Part shown: one piece after another, positions 62,870 to 64,000 of the stretch
Numbering within the stretch: the first letter of the stretch is position 1
How the letters are laid out: every line of letters starts with the position of its first letter
Translations under genes and position numbers: made by a program
Assembly: GCA_963576735.1 (NCBI GenBank)
Contig: OY755171.1
Location: forward strand, 1,860,001-1,924,000
Origin: Bedellia somnulentella
Taxonomy: Eukaryota; Arthropoda; Insecta; Lepidoptera; Bedelliidae
Direction of reading: 5' to 3'
DNA length: 64,000 nucleotides
Notes under the pieces: generated by a model
Told to the model about the DNA's origin: nothing
Databases searched by the model: none
Seen by the model: the letters and a program-made list of their open reading frames with translations, nothing else

Positions 62870-63113
62870 TTGTTTTTATGTTGTGCTTATCATGTTCAAA
62901 TCTAGCCCCTTTCCTTTCCCTTTGTATATAGTCTTCATTTTATTTGTAAGTTACATAAATGATATTAAATAAAAAAAATAAAAAAAACTATATTAACTAT
63001 ACTAATATATTTCTTAAGTTGTAATCTCAACTGATTATTTAATATCTGTTGTATACTAATGCTATGTCATAATACTGTTTGTGTGCCGAATAAATAAATA
63101 AATAAATAAATAA
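62870..63113 (+). repeat. LINE 3' end fragment with AAT-type tail
   Basis: TTGTCTTGTTGTTTTTATGT, TGTATATAGTCTTCATTTTA and GTTTGTGTGCCGAATAAATA followed by (AATA)n. This looks like the 3' untranslated end of a jockey/CR1-type LINE. No coding part. Confidence 0.5.
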
Positions 63114-63620
63114 GACTAAAAATATTTGCCTGGCATTGCCCAAAATAACAATTCTTAAAAATTGAATTCGAAAGGAAATTAAATATTGATTCAAATATGG
63201 CAAGGAAAAAGTAATGTTTTTATGTGAAATATTTGATTGGCTATTAATAGAAAACTGATTTAACAGTTAAGGATTTTTGTGAATTGAAAATTTGAAGCTT
63301 TTGAGTTTGCTAAAAGGTTCTTGGAATTTCAAAAATATATTCATTGGTCAGTGGAAACGAATTACGCTAATTATCTGAACCGCTTCGATAAAAGGATTTT
63401 CTGGAAAAACTTGGTGGGGCCATTGCGTTCAGCCAGATACCAAATATGTTGATAAAAATCAATATTACTATTAAAGCGGTCTAACATAAACGCCCCAAAT
63501 ACCGCATGGTCCTACCTAAACCAAACTAAATGATCAAAAAAACTTTTATCACATAACTTAGATACAAATACAAAGATCCAACATCATCACCAATATAAAC
63601 TACATATGCATGATAATAAA
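63114..63620. other. Nothing recognised
   Basis: AT-rich spacer. Confidence 0.35.
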
Positions 63621-63875
63621 GCTTTGCAGTGTCGGCTTAAAACAGCTAAACCCTTTTCTCCCCGTGTGCTTTCGTAAGGCGACTAAACATCTTTCAGGGT
63701 TTCTAACTGGTTTTTAGGTTATTTTACAATCTTTCCCTCACCCAACTTCTAAAATTGGCTGAACAATTTCTTCAATCTTTTTCCCACTCAACTTCAAAAA
63801 GTGGCTCAGAAATTTCTTATTCCGAAGCTCTGGCTACCCTTTCTAGGGATTGATAGCCTAAGTATATGTATGAAT
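63621..63875 (+). repeat. SINE-S with internal duplication
   Basis: GCTTTGCAGTGTCGGCTTAA start and GATAGCCTAAGTATATGTATG-type end. A block of about 45 bp (CAATCTTT...CCCAACTTC...TTGGCTGA) occurs twice in a row at about 63729 and 63773. The GGCGATGCGG block is lost. Confidence 0.72.
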
Positions 63876-64000
63876 AGATAAACTTGCGGAACCACTTCAC
63901 ACAAGCAATACTTCACGCTTTAGCACGCCTAGTTTTTTTGCCAGTCAAAGTGTAAAATTGGCCATTGTACGCGAGCAATCATATGAGCGGGGTCGCTTCG
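63876..64000. other. Nothing recognised
   Basis: Short terminal segment, somewhat GC-richer than average. Confidence 0.3.

Noticed and set aside
11742..63875. Evenly recurring SINE-S blocks as a CRISPR-like or tandem array
   Set aside because: Copies are dispersed on both strands with different flanks and target duplications; they are retroposons in a eukaryotic genome.

Overview
The window looks like a transposon-rich, AT-rich stretch of an insect nuclear genome, most likely a moth or butterfly. The basis is content: short Helitrons of the lepidopteran type (5' TCTATACT, 3' ending CTAG before a T), many short retroposons ending in GTGAGTATATGTATGTATG, tRNA-derived SINEs with the lepidopteran core TTTCCTCACGATGTTTTCC, an intact mariner and two LINE families. 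No host gene is supported with confidence; the best candidate is a 35-codon exon at 57771. There is no rRNA, no convincing tRNA gene, no CRISPR and no prokaryotic-type operon. Family names used here are working labels: LINE-A (RTE-like), LINE-B (CR1/jockey-like), SINE-S (ends like LINE-A), SINE-P (tRNA head, TAACA tail), SINE-T (internal tRNA-like module), SINE-G (ATG tail), HelA (short Helitron).

Layout. 1-20 kb: HelA copies (2209-3167, 15475-16434), SINE-T copies (4477, 6387, 6698, 12102, 12951, 15272), scattered LINE-A 3' ends, a SINE-P (8501) and a run of SINE-S copies. 20-27 kb: a near-full-length LINE-A with a 1021-codon open frame (20943-24038, 13-bp target duplication) and a second, truncated and broken copy (25141-27125, 14-bp duplication). 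27-33 kb: mostly unassigned AT-rich DNA, plus a SINE-S split by a TTA-flanked inverted-repeat element (31308-31846). 33.4-37.6 kb: a SINE-T split by a 3971-bp Helitron (33499-37469). That Helitron carries helicase remnants, a ~145-bp tandem array, a 181-bp near-perfect inverted repeat and three later insertions. 39.6-45.1 kb: remnant with an OTU-protease motif and a 190-bp inverted repeat, one arm of which holds LINE-B (41023-44496). 47.3-48.6 kb: intact mariner inside a LINE-A fragment. 48.6-64 kb: more SINE-S, SINE-P, HelA, a third LINE-A copy with a 16-bp duplication (53185-53540), and a large palindrome (51778-52280).

How the parts work together. LINE-A is the probable source of retrotransposition machinery for SINE-S, because both end in the same ~50 bp. 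Nesting gives a relative history: SINE-T, then Helitron, then SINE-S, SINE-P and the TCAG-flanked MITE; LINE-A fragment, then mariner; SINE-S, then the TTA-flanked MITE; inverted repeat, then LINE-B. The most unusual pattern is repeated 5' inversion of retroposons: four SINE-T copies and one SINE-P copy with clear target duplications, plus one LINE-A copy. The next is a pair of nearly identical long inverted repeats inside rolling-circle-type DNA.
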